This document shows positions 8,467 to 17,134 of a stretch of DNA of 28,188 nucleotides, one piece after another. Under the pieces are notes generated by a model, which worked only from the letters and a program-made list of their open reading frames with translations, did not search any database and had not been told where the DNA came from. The DNA is taken from positions 414-28,601 of the forward strand of contig DHOR01000023.1 of the NCBI GenBank assembly GCA_002409995.1, written 5' to 3'. This DNA comes from Hungatella sp. UBA5385 (lineage in GTDB: Bacteria > Bacillota > Clostridia > Lachnospirales > Lachnospiraceae). Position numbers and translations under genes: made by a program. Each line of letters starts with the position of its first letter. Position 1 is the first letter of the stretch.

Positions 8467-10961
8467 TTATCCCTTCCTACAACATTGAGCATGGGCAGGT
8501 TTAGATACCAGTTATATTCATTGGTACTATCCGCTGCATACTTTACAGTCAGAGTATTGGCCGGAGATAAGTAGGGCTCCAGTTCATACTGCTTATAATC
8601 GGTTTTTCCCGGCTTCATCAAATCATAATTGCCTGTATCATGGTTATAAAAATAGATATTTCCCTTAAATACAGCAGTATAGTAAAGACTCTCCATATCC
8701 ATAAAATCGGAAGAAGGAGTTTCAAATACAAGCTTCTCCACTTCAATATCACTGCCAAGGAAATACTCCAAAGCTACAGGGTCTATGCAGTTGGCTGAAT
8801 TAGTGTCTGCATAATACTGACCGCTTACTACAGTGGGATTTCTCATAAGAGCAGATCTGTAAATCCTCTCTCCCTGTCTAGTATTCACATTCAGAGCAGA
8901 GGTGAGCATGGTCATACCATAGGTTTCATAATCTCCTTCAGCCAGGAACTGTCCCCCCTCCTGCACTTTGCTGAATGCAACAATACGAGCCTCAGGATTA
9001 TTAGTTGAAAAATACCTATCCAGATAAAAACTTAAGATGTTCATTCTGGAAAGAGCCAGCATATAATCCGGGTCCTCGATGTCAGGCTTCTGATACAGAT
9101 AGCTGCCAGTTACTCTGGCAGATACGGAATAGCCGTTGTTAATGGGATAGTTAATCACTGGCAGATCATTAAGAGATTTAGTCTCTCCTGCCTGCATCTC
9201 ATCAATGATAATCATTTTCCCATGCATCATAATTCCAACTTTTTCCACAGGATAGGAATAGCCGTTGGTCACTGTGCCGGTGACTTTCCCTTCAAACAGA
9301 TTCACATCACCTGTAAGGCCTATGTTCTCCGGATTCTCTGTCTTCCTTCTCAAGCTATAATACTTAGGGGTAAATGAAGCCACATTCTGAACTGCAACTC
9401 CTGTTTCTGCCCCTTCATGCTGTATCCTCACCTTATAGTCCTCTGTTCCTGTAAATTTAGGCACAGGAGACATATCAAAATAATTGCTTCTTGTAATAGG
9501 CATCAGTATATAGGAAGGATCCAGAGAAATGCTGTAAGGCTTATTATAGGGAGTTCTCATATTGATATAAGTATACTCCTCCACTGTATTCTCAGAAGTA
9601 TCCAGTATGGTAGCATAAGTAAAAAATGTGGATTTAAAACGGGTGCCTGTACCCATAACATATACAATGCCTGTAAATACCAGGGACAGAACCAGCACCC
9701 CCGGTCTGTAGTAACGTCTCCGCTCCTGCTTCTTTAAGAAAAAATAGAGACCGGGACCGACTAATATAATGTATCCTACAATCACAACAATATATAATGG
9801 CAGATTGGGAAGCTTTTCTGCATTCCCCGTATTCAGCATATTCTGAACACTCCAGTACTGGTTGGAATTGCCATTATAAAATTCATTAGATAGAATGTTT
9901 AACTGATTTTCACCCAGCAGAGCCACAAACATCTTATCTACATAAGAACGCTGTACCTGACAAAAAGAAGCAATATCAACAAAATCATAGGCAGCCACAC
10001 CTACTTTTCCCTTGCCTCTTACCGTAGAGGTCAGAACAGGGAACTGATCATTGGACAATACCTCGGTTCCGCCTTTTAAGGTAATATTAGCCACCACCAG
10101 ATCAATAAAAGACTCTCCAGGTCTATTGACAGCATATTCCACTCCCATGTCAACTTCTTTCATCTCCGGAGGTGGATAACCCTCTGCCAGAAGCTGGGAA
10201 TTAAAGGCAGCCAGTGTAAAATCGGCTCTGGCACCTGTTCCTATGAGAAGGGTTCCCCCTTCCTTCACCCAGTCCCATATTGCAGTTACCTGACTGTCTG
10301 TCAGCTGATTGGTATCGTAATCTGTAATGAGAAGAATATCCAGAAGTCCCAGTCCAATCGCCTCATCCGGTATATCCTTTGCGGTCATGCCGAATGTTCT
10401 GGTCTGAACAGAGCTGTAGTTGACTCCCACTCCATTTAAATAGGACAGCTGCTCCGGTTCATCAGCAAGAACACCAATGAGCAGCTCTGCAACCTCAGTG
10501 CTTACACTCATCTTCATTCTTTTACGAATCAGCTCCTGATCCTGGGAGTCAAGAAGCTTCACATACAGTAAATCCGCTCTGCCAACAGGCACATAGATCA
10601 CTTTGCTCACATGCTTTCCTGCCTCTGCAGAAACCGGATAATCGTATTCATAAAGATCATAATCAGACTCCATGGTTACAATGCGGATCTTTCCCTCAAA
10701 TGTCTGACCTTCTTCATTGTCTAAATCAATATGAAGCGGAACGGAACGCCCGCTTCTTGCAACGCCCTCAAATCCACTTGTTACCTCCATTTTAACAGGA
10801 GATCCTGAAACAGCAAAATATTCATCTGTAAATGCAGTCCCGCTTTCTGCCGGATATGCCCCTGCACCATAAGCGGTAACACAGGAAGCAGGCAGTAATA
10901 AACTGCCTGCCACCATAAATACCGCAGTCAAAATCAGAATTGGGTTTTTCTTAAACCTCAT
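8463..10961 (-). CDS. Large exported membrane protein with GATase-like domain, ABC partner
   Basis: An 832-residue protein encoded directly upstream of its ABC ATPase and permease. It has an N-terminal signal segment (KKNPILILTAVFMVAGSLLL). A beta-rich extracytoplasmic part follows, then a region near residues 155-255 (LLDILLITDYD, IWDWVKEGGTLLIGTGA) resembling the non-catalytic glutamine-amidotransferase-like fold seen in GldG/DUF4350-type proteins. Two adjacent membrane helices lie at about 385-440, on either side of KKQERRRYYRPG. About 390 further residues follow, probably outside the membrane. I do not see amidotransferase catalytic residues. AGGGTGA overlaps the kinase stop and serves as ribosome binding site. 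Function is unknown; it probably acts with the ABC pair at the cell surface under VanRS-like control. Confidence 0.75.
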   Translation of the reverse strand: MRFKKNPILILTAVFMVAGSLLLPASCVTAYGAGAYPAESGTAFTDEYFAVSGSPVKMEVTSGFEGVARSGRSVPLHIDLDNEEGQTFEGKIRIVTMESDYDLYEYDYPVSAEAGKHVSKVIYVPVGRADLLYVKLLDSQDQELIRKRMKMSVSTEVAELLIGVLADEPEQLSYLNGVGVNYSSVQTRTFGMTAKDIPDEAIGLGLLDILLITDYDTNQLTDSQVTAIWDWVKEGGTLLIGTGARADFTLAAFNSQLLAEGYPPPEMKEVDMGVEYAVNRPGESFIDLVVANITLKGGTEVLSNDQFPVLTSTVRGKGKVGVAAYDFVDIASFCQVQRSYVDKMFVALLGENQLNILSNEFYNGNSNQYWSVQNMLNTGNAEKLPNLPLYIVVIVGYIILVGPGLYFFLKKQERRRYYRPGVLVLSLVFTGIVYVMGTGTRFKSTFFTYATILDTSENTVEEYTYINMRTPYNKPYSISLDPSYILMPITRSNYFDMSPVPKFTGTEDYKVRIQHEGAETGVAVQNVASFTPKYYSLRRKTENPENIGLTGDVNLFEGKVTGTVTNGYSYPVEKVGIMMHGKMIIIDEMQAGETKSLNDLPVINYPINNGYSVSARVTGSYLYQKPDIEDPDYMLALSRMNILSFYLDRYFSTNNPEARIVAFSKVQEGGQFLAEGDYETYGMTMLTSALNVNTRQGERIYRSALMRNPTVVSGQYYADTNSANCIDPVALEYFLGSDIEVEKLVFETPSSDFMDMESLYYTAVFKGNIYFYNHDTGNYDLMKPGKTDYKQYELEPYLSPANTLTVKYAADSTNEYNWYLNLPMLNVVGRDK

Positions 10962-10967
10962 CCTATG

Positions 10968-12092
10968 TCACCCTATCTTTCCAAAGTTTTCCTTATTCAC
11001 GTCAAAATTAACCTGCAGCTTCACTGTAAAAACAGTACCTGTTAAATCGCTGGTTACATCGATGGTTCCGCCATGCATATCCACAATGTTCTTGGCAATT
11101 GCCAGCCCAAGACCTGTTCCTCCTGTATTGGTAGAACGGGACTGTTCCACACGGTAAAACTTGTTGAAAATAAGAGGCAGCTCTTCTTTTGGGATTACAT
11201 ATCCGTAGTTAACAACCGCCACAGTAACAATCTCGTCATCTGCATGGAGCTTAACAAGAATTCTCTTGCCGTCAGCCCCATACTTAATGGCATTGTTAAT
11301 CAAATTGTCAAACAAGCGGGCAAGAAGATTCCCATCTGCATTAATAACCTTGACAGGCACATTGCTCTGCAGCTCATAGGATAAATTCTTCTCCACAAAA
11401 TTAGGATAGAACTCCTCCAACATCTGGCTTAACAGCTTTACAACATCTACCTGTCCCACATGCATGGAAATCTTACCATAATTAAGCTTTGTAAAGCCAA
11501 ATAAGTCCTCTATCAGCTTCTCCAGCCGTTTTGTCTTTACATAAGCAATCTCTATATAATTCTTCTGCTGATCCGGCGGCACCTTTCCCTCTGTAGACAG
11601 AAGCTCCAGATAACCGATAATGGAGGTAAGGGGAGTCCTTAAGTCATGAGCCACATTGGTAATCAACTCATTCTTCGTTCTCTCCGACTCTCTCTCCTTT
11701 TCCATCAGCTCTTTTAAATCCTCTACCATCTTATTCAAGTTGGCTGCCATAGAGGAGAATTCGTCATCTCCTTCAACCTCTATGGAGGTATTTAAATCAC
11801 CTTCTGATATATTCTGCATGGCAGAGGAAATCCTGCTGATATAACGCATGGTCTTCTCCTGCAGCAGCACAAAGGTCACAGCAAATACACCGATTCCAAA
11901 CAGCACATAGATCAGAATCATAACAATATCCTTTTCCAGGATAAAAGAAAGGATGCTTCCCTTCTGTATGTAATCACTGATTAATGACACATTGGTAACC
12001 AGAAATATCTCAATCAGAACAGTCACCAGCGTGCTATAGAAAATGTTTGTAATCACACGGGTACGAAACCGCTGGCTAAAATTATTTTTCAA
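10968..12092 (-). CDS. VanS-like sensor histidine kinase
   Basis: Membrane sensor kinase of 374 residues. Two transmembrane helices (about 15-38 and 55-77) enclose a very short outside loop of about 15 residues, so it probably senses within the membrane or through a partner protein. A HAMP region covers about 78-130. The phospho-acceptor is H149 in NVAHDLRTPL. The ATPase domain has an N-box (FDNLINNAIKYG) and a G-box (GTGLGLAIAKNIV). It overlaps the response regulator by 11 nt and ends 6 nt before the large exported protein. A short sensor loop next to an ABC exporter is common in Firmicutes systems responding to cell-wall antibiotics; that role is inference. Confidence 0.93.
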   Translation of the reverse strand: MKNNFSQRFRTRVITNIFYSTLVTVLIEIFLVTNVSLISDYIQKGSILSFILEKDIVMILIYVLFGIGVFAVTFVLLQEKTMRYISRISSAMQNISEGDLNTSIEVEGDDEFSSMAANLNKMVEDLKELMEKERESERTKNELITNVAHDLRTPLTSIIGYLELLSTEGKVPPDQQKNYIEIAYVKTKRLEKLIEDLFGFTKLNYGKISMHVGQVDVVKLLSQMLEEFYPNFVEKNLSYELQSNVPVKVINADGNLLARLFDNLINNAIKYGADGKRILVKLHADDEIVTVAVVNYGYVIPKEELPLIFNKFYRVEQSRSTNTGGTGLGLAIAKNIVDMHGGTIDVTSDLTGTVFTVKLQVNFDVNKENFGKIG

Positions 12093-12789
12093 TTTTGTAT
12101 CCTACCCCCCACACTGTGGTGATAATCTTGTTCTGCCTGGAATCCTCTTTCATCTTACCGCGAAGGCGTCTGATATGTACCATAACTGTATTGTTGGCTT
12201 CATAAACCTTCTCATTCCAAACCTTTTCAAAAATCTCATCTGTACTAAACACCTTGCCAGGGTTGGAAGCCAGCAAATAAAGAATATCAAATTCAATAGG
12301 AGTAAGCCTGATCTCCTCTCCATACACTGTTACCTTATGATTATCCTTATTGATAATCAGACCTTTAATAGTGATCTCATTCATAGCATTCTCATTAGCT
12401 GCACTGTTAGGATTCAGCTGTGTATAGCGGCGAAGCTGTGATTTCACACGGGCTGTCAGCTCCAGAGGGTTAAATGGCTTTGTTACATAGTCATCAGCTC
12501 CAGTTCCAAGTCCCAGAATCTTATCAAGATCTGTGGATTTGGCGCTTAACATAATAATAGGAATATTGTTAGTCTCCCTGATCTTCTTACACATCTCAAG
12601 CCCATCCATTCCAGGCATCATAATATCCAGCAGAACCAGATGGATCTCATTCTTCTCCAGAACCTCAAATCCCTCTTCTGCATTGTTGGCTTTAAACACT
12701 TTATATCCATCACTGACAAGATATATCTCCACTAAATCTGCAATCTCTTTTTCATCATCTATAACCAGTACATTTGTAGTTTCTGACAT
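12082..12789 (-). CDS. VanR-like OmpR-family response regulator
   Basis: A 235-residue DNA-binding response regulator. The receiver has the acidic pair D11/D12 (VIDDEKEIADL), phospho-acceptor D55 (LVLLDIMMPG) and the conserved lysine in YVTKPFNP. The C-terminal winged-helix domain shows LTPIEFDILYLLASNPGKVFS and the recognition-helix stretch VMVHIRRLRGKM. The start is preceded by AAGGGAGG. It heads the operon of kinase, exported protein, ABC pair and probably nfo. In the 177-nt upstream region a -10-like TAAAAT (minus strand, 12856-12861) has no recognisable -35, as expected for an activator-dependent promoter. Confidence 0.95.
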   Translation of the reverse strand: MSETTNVLVIDDEKEIADLVEIYLVSDGYKVFKANNAEEGFEVLEKNEIHLVLLDIMMPGMDGLEMCKKIRETNNIPIIMLSAKSTDLDKILGLGTGADDYVTKPFNPLELTARVKSQLRRYTQLNPNSAANENAMNEITIKGLIINKDNHKVTVYGEEIRLTPIEFDILYLLASNPGKVFSTDEIFEKVWNEKVYEANNTVMVHIRRLRGKMKEDSRQNKIITTVWGVGYKIEK

Positions 12790-12855
12790 AAAAAAATACC
12801 TCCCTTATGTATATTATTGAAACAGATTTTATCTATAAATATCCAATCTGCATCT

Positions 12856-12861
12856 ATTTTA
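12856..12861 (-). promoter_or_regulatory. Possible -10 element for the response-regulator operon
   Basis: TAAAAT on the minus strand, about 67 nt upstream of the response-regulator ATG. The expected -35 position (about 12879-12884) reads AAGCAA, which is not a match. The imperfect repeats GTAAG, GTAAA and GGTAA occur just upstream and could be regulator contacts. Weak evidence. Confidence 0.25.
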
Positions 12862-12966
12862 CCACAAGTAAGGTATCTTTGCTTTACTATTTTCTTACAA
12901 AAAAGCTATATATTACTAGATGTTACAGACTTTGGCAGCCTGCATTTACGGAATGTTTCTGTTGGA

Positions 12967-14265
12967 TTATTCCCCACTATCTTTTCCCAGCAGATTAATA
13001 ATAAACTGGCTTGCTGTACGTCCTGACAATCCGCCATGGCTCAGTTCCCATATATTGGCCTTTGCATAAAGCTCGTCCAAAGGCATATTCAGCTCATATC
13101 TGGCAGCCAGCTCCCTGACAATCTGCTGAAACTCCTTCTTATCAGGTGAACCATAATAGATAGTCACGCCAAATCTTGCAACCAGGGATAGCTTTTCCTG
13201 CACAGTATCATTATTATGTAATTCATCATCCAGCTCTCTCTTGTCACTGAATTTCTCACGAATCAAATGACGCCGGTTGGAGGTGGCATAAATCAGCACA
13301 TTACCTGGCTTCTTCCCAAGCCCGCCTTCTATAATCGCCTTCAAATACTTATATTCCAACTCCGAATCCTCAAAAGACAAATCATCCATATAGATAATAA
13401 ACTTATAATTCCTATCTTTCACCTGCTCTTGAATCTGGGAAAGTGCCTGAAACTGGTGCTTATATATCTCAATCATCCGAAGGCCTTTGTCATAATACTC
13501 GTTAAGAATGGCTTTAATACTGGAAGACTTGCCTGTTCCGCTGTCTCCAAAGAGAAGCACATTGTTAGCAGCCCGCCCCTCTATAAATGCTTCTGTATTC
13601 TCAATCAGCTTCTGTTTCTGCAGCTCATACCCAATAATATCATCCAGATAAACATGCTCCACATTAGTAATGGGCTTTATAGATACATCATTGCCCATTT
13701 CCTCTACACGAAATGCCTTATTAAGCCCAAATTTACCCACTCCAAAATGCCGGTAGAATTCCGTCACCTCTCTGCCAAATACCTCTGCATCGTCAGCCTG
13801 TCCAAGAGAAACAGCAAGTGCCACAATCTGATCCCTGATTCTTTTATTATACACCTTACTGCTTCCATCAACAGCATGATAATCTGCAAGACAGGTCCAG
13901 ATTCCCTTCCCATCAAGATGAGACAAATGATCCAAAACTCTGATATCATAATCAAATAATTCTTTGATTAACTTAAAATCATGTGCTGCCAGTTCATTGA
14001 GAGACCCTTCCACAGCCCCTTTGATCTCACAGGATGTGCTATAAACATTTTCATCATTAGCAAGACAAAATGCCAAAAAACAATGCCATAAGTTCCCTTC
14101 AAATCCATATGTAACAGCCAGCTCAATTAACTGGCTGGCACAGGCATAGGAGCTTGGCATTGTCTCCGGTTTTTCATCCGGCTGAGTCGTGAGCAGACAG
14201 GCAACCTGATCAAATAACTCACGATACTCCATGTTGCGGTATATAATTAATTCCTGAGATTTCAT
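12967..14265 (-). CDS. DUF815-family AAA+ ATPase
   Basis: Cytoplasmic ATPase of 432 residues. The N-terminal half (about 230 residues) is helical and of unknown role. The AAA+ core follows, with Walker A GDSGTGKSSS near residue 240 and Walker B KFIIYMDDLSFED near 288-300. A sensor-type asparagine lies in IYATSNRRHL, with an arginine-rich segment after it (REKFSDKRELDD), all typical of Pfam DUF815. The ATG at 14265 (MKSQELIIYR) has GGAGGG close upstream; an alternative ATG at 14277 adds four residues and could use GAGGA at the end of pheA. It follows pheA by 34 nt, so cotranscription is likely. Function is unknown. Confidence 0.88.
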   Translation of the reverse strand: MKSQELIIYRNMEYRELFDQVACLLTTQPDEKPETMPSSYACASQLIELAVTYGFEGNLWHCFLAFCLANDENVYSTSCEIKGAVEGSLNELAAHDFKLIKELFDYDIRVLDHLSHLDGKGIWTCLADYHAVDGSSKVYNKRIRDQIVALAVSLGQADDAEVFGREVTEFYRHFGVGKFGLNKAFRVEEMGNDVSIKPITNVEHVYLDDIIGYELQKQKLIENTEAFIEGRAANNVLLFGDSGTGKSSSIKAILNEYYDKGLRMIEIYKHQFQALSQIQEQVKDRNYKFIIYMDDLSFEDSELEYKYLKAIIEGGLGKKPGNVLIYATSNRRHLIREKFSDKRELDDELHNNDTVQEKLSLVARFGVTIYYGSPDKKEFQQIVRELAARYELNMPLDELYAKANIWELSHGGLSGRTASQFIINLLGKDSGE

Positions 14266-14299
14266 AATGCCCTCCATTTTAATTCCTCAGAATCTTTTT

Positions 14300-15442
14300 C
14301 TAATAATTCCCAAGTATCCTCATATTAGACGCTTCTTCCTCAATACCTTTCAGAGCATTCTGTACAGAAGCATCTCCCATATTTCCCTCTATATCAACAA
14401 AGAACCGATACTCCCAGTTCTTCCCGGGAATAGGTCTGGATTCAATCATCATCATATTGACTCCATTATATATGAAATTGCTCAGCATGGTATAAAGAGA
14501 ACCACTGGTATGAGGCACTTCAAAGCTAATACTGATCTTTCCTGCATCTTCCCTGTATACAGCTTCTCTGGAAAGAATAATAAATCGTGTGGTATTGTTT
14601 CTGTTATGATTAATAGAGGATTTCAACACTTTCAAGTTATAAAGCTTACCGGCGATCTCACTGGCAACAGCCGCCTGTCCTGGATCCCCCTCTTCTAACA
14701 CCTTCTTGGCTGCAACAGCAGTATTCTCCACACTAATCTGCTTCCACTCAGAGTTGGAGTTCAAATATTCAGAACACTGCATCAATGCCTGAGGATGAGA
14801 AAACACAGTGGTTACAGATTCAATATCTGCATCCTGAAGCCCCAGAAGTGCATGGTTCACCGGCAGAAATACCTCTGCCACTATATAATTGTGATACTTA
14901 ATCAAAAGATCATAATTAGCAATGACAGAACCTGCGGAAGAATTCTCAATGGGAAGCACAGCATAATCTGCCTTCCCGTCTTCCACATCCTTCATAGCAT
15001 CTTCCCAGGCAGGAACATGATACATCGAAGCATTTTCACCAAAATACTGTATGGCCGCTTCATGGCTGTAAGCCCCTTCCACACCCTGATACACCACACG
15101 TACCTTATCTTTATTCAATTCCTTTACAGCACGAAATCCAGAATCCGCTACAAGCCCATGCTCTGCCAGCAAACGATACTGAAGCCTGCGGCTCATAGTC
15201 ATCATCTGTGTAAACAGCTCTTTCACTGCCTGTTTATCAAAGGAATCCTCTACCATGGCAGTCACAGCTTCAATCTTCTGCTGTTCCCTTTCACCATCAA
15301 AAACCGGTTTCCCAGTGCTGATCTTAAATTCAGCCACCTGGCCGCATACATTCATCCGCTCTTCAAATAATGCAACCATCTGGCTGTCGATCTCATCCAG
15401 CCTTTTTCTTATTTCCTGTAAATCTAATGTATTTTCATTCAT
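14300..15442 (-). CDS. pheA: Bifunctional chorismate mutase / prephenate dehydratase
   Basis: Makes phenylpyruvate from chorismate, the committed branch of phenylalanine synthesis. Residues 1-90 form an AroQ-type chorismate mutase (LQEIRKRLDEIDSQMVALFEER, KISTGKPVFD). Residues 113-290 form the prephenate dehydratase domain, starting VRVVYQGVEGAYSHEAA and containing the catalytic TRF motif (NNTTRFIIL, 285-287). A C-terminal ACT domain (about 300-380) has the phenylalanine-binding motifs SGSLYTML and ESRP (334-337), so feedback inhibition by phenylalanine is expected. The start has AAAGGA upstream. It follows plsC by 110 nt. That gap holds no clear promoter or T-box, only an 11-bp direct repeat TCTTCTGGTTT (15463-15473 and 15510-15520). 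Confidence 0.96.
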   Translation of the reverse strand: MNENTLDLQEIRKRLDEIDSQMVALFEERMNVCGQVAEFKISTGKPVFDGEREQQKIEAVTAMVEDSFDKQAVKELFTQMMTMSRRLQYRLLAEHGLVADSGFRAVKELNKDKVRVVYQGVEGAYSHEAAIQYFGENASMYHVPAWEDAMKDVEDGKADYAVLPIENSSAGSVIANYDLLIKYHNYIVAEVFLPVNHALLGLQDADIESVTTVFSHPQALMQCSEYLNSNSEWKQISVENTAVAAKKVLEEGDPGQAAVASEIAGKLYNLKVLKSSINHNRNNTTRFIILSREAVYREDAGKISISFEVPHTSGSLYTMLSNFIYNGVNMMMIESRPIPGKNWEYRFFVDIEGNMGDASVQNALKGIEEEASNMRILGNY

Positions 15443-15552
15443 TTATCTTTTTCCTTTGTTATCTTCTGGTTTATTCTTGTGTTTATTGGTTGGTGTTGCA
15501 GCTGGGATTCTTCTGGTTTTAGTTAATATTCTTTTACCTTCCAGTTTCACTA

Positions 15553-16293
15553 TTAGCCCTGAGCAGTAAGCTCTGCCTCCAGCATCCCTTTAATCTGCTT
15601 CTCAGTATAAGCACCGGGAAACTTCCTAAACTCTGGTTCCAGCTCTTTAACCTTAAATGGTGTCCCATAATGAATTGTCACGTGCGAAGGTTTAATCCGT
15701 GGAAAATGCTGTTCAAATATTTCCGCAGTCCCAGTAATAGCCACAGGAACAACCGGACAGCCGCTTTTCTCTGCGATCTTCAAGCTGCCTTCCTTAAAAG
15801 AAAGCATATCCATAATTTCACCTTTGTTCCTTGTGCCCTCAGGGAAAATCCACACTGAAATCCCATGCTTCACCTGATCAATCCCAGCCAGAATAGTCTT
15901 TAGCCCTTCCTTCAAGTTAACACGATCCAGAAACAGACAATTAACCAGCTTCATCCAGGTAGAGAGAAGAGGAATCTTCTCCATTTCCTTCTTCGCCACA
16001 AACCCAGTTAAAGAGGGTACAGTAACATAGCCAACCAGAATATCAAAATAACTTCTGTGATTACCCACATAAAGAACCGCCTGATCTGCCGGGATATTCT
16101 CTTTCCCTTTCACAGTGACCTTCACGCCTGCAAACCACAAAATCAACCGGAACACACTTCTTACAACAGCCAGACTCTGGATATCACGAAGTCTGCGGTT
16201 TTTCTTACCCACCAGCAATTCCACTAAAATCAAAGGAATGCTTATAATCAAAAAAATAATCACAGTTGCTGCCACAAAAATAAATCGTATCAT
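15553..16293 (-). CDS. plsC: 1-acyl-sn-glycerol-3-phosphate acyltransferase
   Basis: Acylates lysophosphatidic acid to phosphatidic acid in membrane phospholipid synthesis. The 246-residue protein has an N-terminal membrane helix (about 3-27) and the family blocks: the HX4D motif NHRSYFD (H79, D84), a FLDR block near 121, FPEGTRNKGE (150-159) and a VVPVAITGT segment. GGAGGA stands 8 nt before the ATG. It has its own promoter at 16317-16345 and could drive pheA and the DUF815 gene. It shares a phospholipid theme with the cardiolipin synthase 1.5 kb away but is not in the same transcript. Confidence 0.95.
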   Translation of the reverse strand: MIRFIFVAATVIIFLIISIPLILVELLVGKKNRRLRDIQSLAVVRSVFRLILWFAGVKVTVKGKENIPADQAVLYVGNHRSYFDILVGYVTVPSLTGFVAKKEMEKIPLLSTWMKLVNCLFLDRVNLKEGLKTILAGIDQVKHGISVWIFPEGTRNKGEIMDMLSFKEGSLKIAEKSGCPVVPVAITGTAEIFEQHFPRIKPSHVTIHYGTPFKVKELEPEFRKFPGAYTEKQIKGMLEAELTAQG

Positions 16294-16316
16294 TGGTTCT
16301 ATCCTCCATTTGTACT

Positions 16317-16345
16317 ATTATATAAAATGGAGTGATCAAATACAA
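16317..16345 (-). promoter_or_regulatory. Sigma-A-type promoter for plsC
   Basis: On the minus strand, TTGTAT (16340-16345), a 17-nt spacer and TATAAT (16317-16322). The predicted start near 16310 leaves a 5' leader of only about 17 nt that contains the GGAGGA site. The -10 lies in the loop of an 8-bp inverted repeat (CTCCATTT and AAATGGAG) whose proximal arm overlaps the ribosome binding site. Confidence 0.7.
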
Positions 16346-16347
16346 GT

Positions 16348-16815
16348 CTACCTGCCTTTCTTTTTTGTAATTTGTTCAAAGATCAGCCCAGTGATAAACC
16401 AAAGAGGAGCAAAATCCAGCCGGATAAGCCCATCAATATTGGAACTGCGCCCTGTATAATCCCATGGACACATTCCTCTCGCCTTCAGCAGATATCCAAA
16501 AATATACTCTGCCACAAAAATCAGCACCATGTACAGCATACCATGACGTATGGTTATGTCTGATTTCCTGGATACAGCACTCTGGGCAGGCCTGATCCAG
16601 TTGTCAATCCCTCTGCCAATAGGGCCTAAGAGGGCGCCGCAGCCATATATTGGAAACATTAAAAGGGAAGTTCTGCCCATAAGTCTCCAATCGTGGCGCA
16701 TAATAGATTCCACTGATGTAAATATTACTTCCAGACACCAGCCGGTGACTCCGCACTTAAAAAAGTTAAATGGGAGCACTTTCAGATTTAGTTTGTTTAA
16801 TGTTTTCGTCTTCAT
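16348..16815 (-). CDS. Small CmpB-type membrane protein (putative ABC permease, PF06541-like)
   Basis: A 155-residue membrane protein with about four hydrophobic segments. Recognisable family stretches are FFKCGVTGWCLEV near the N-terminus, FPIYGCGALLGP in the middle, and CPWDYTGRSSNIDGLIRLD followed by FAPLWFITGLIFE near the C-terminus. These match the family named 'putative ABC-transporter type IV' (ABC_trans_CmpB), for which transport has not been firmly shown. The start is uncertain: ATG 16815 (MKTKTLNKLNL) and ATG 16833 both lack a good ribosome binding site. It starts about 40 bp from the palindrome at 16855-17134, which would lie in its leader. I see no obvious promoter. Confidence 0.75.
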   Translation of the reverse strand: MKTKTLNKLNLKVLPFNFFKCGVTGWCLEVIFTSVESIMRHDWRLMGRTSLLMFPIYGCGALLGPIGRGIDNWIRPAQSAVSRKSDITIRHGMLYMVLIFVAEYIFGYLLKARGMCPWDYTGRSSNIDGLIRLDFAPLWFITGLIFEQITKKKGR

Positions 16816-16854
16816 ACTCTCAGTATGTACCATCTCTGGGGTTTTTATGTTTTT

Positions 16855-17134
16855 TTAATTTCGGGAGGGACGCAGGAAAAGGGAGGCAGGCAGGAGTCCG
16901 GGTTCTGGTTGCGCAATGGAAGATTCTAAGGCAGGAAAGGCGGTTGGATAGAGGACCTGGAAAATTCCGGTCCCGGCCGATGCCGGTACCTCCATGTTCC
17001 ATCGACTTCGGGCACTGAATGCCCTACGTCGCCTCTATCCAACCGCCTTTCCTGCCTAAGTATCTTCGAATTGCTACACACGAACCCAGCCTCCTGCCTG
17101 CCTCCCTTTTCCTGCTGGTTGTTCCCGAAGTTAA
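16855..17134 (-). repeat. Long palindromic element, copy A (structured RNA or MITE-like)
   Basis: A 280-bp imperfect inverted repeat. The left arm is 16855-16954, the apical region 16955-17031 and the right arm 17032-17134. Two blocks pair perfectly: 26 bp (16929-16954 with 17032-17057) and 25 bp (16872-16896 with 17091-17115). Both outer ends carry TTAA followed by a near-identical TTCGGGA block. Read on the minus strand, the apical region holds a 39-nt core (16990-17028) that begins CGTAGGGCAT and ends ACATGGAG. A 20-nt hairpin follows (16970-16989), then CGGAATTT (16962-16969). The same core occurs on the plus strand in copy B. It is more GC-rich than the flanking sequence. No transposase or known RNA family is recognised. 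Confidence 0.85.

Noticed and set aside
13267..13959. 230-codon plus-strand frame opposite the DUF815 gene
   Set aside because: Antisense shadow of a well-supported gene; no ribosome binding site or domain.
15443..15552. T-box or leader-peptide attenuator before pheA
   Set aside because: The 110-nt region lacks the T-box sequence, specifier stem and a terminator; only a short direct repeat is seen.
16770..17018. Reading frames across copy A (82 codons plus strand, 60 codons minus strand)
   Set aside because: They run through the inverted repeat, lack ribosome binding sites and show no protein-like composition.
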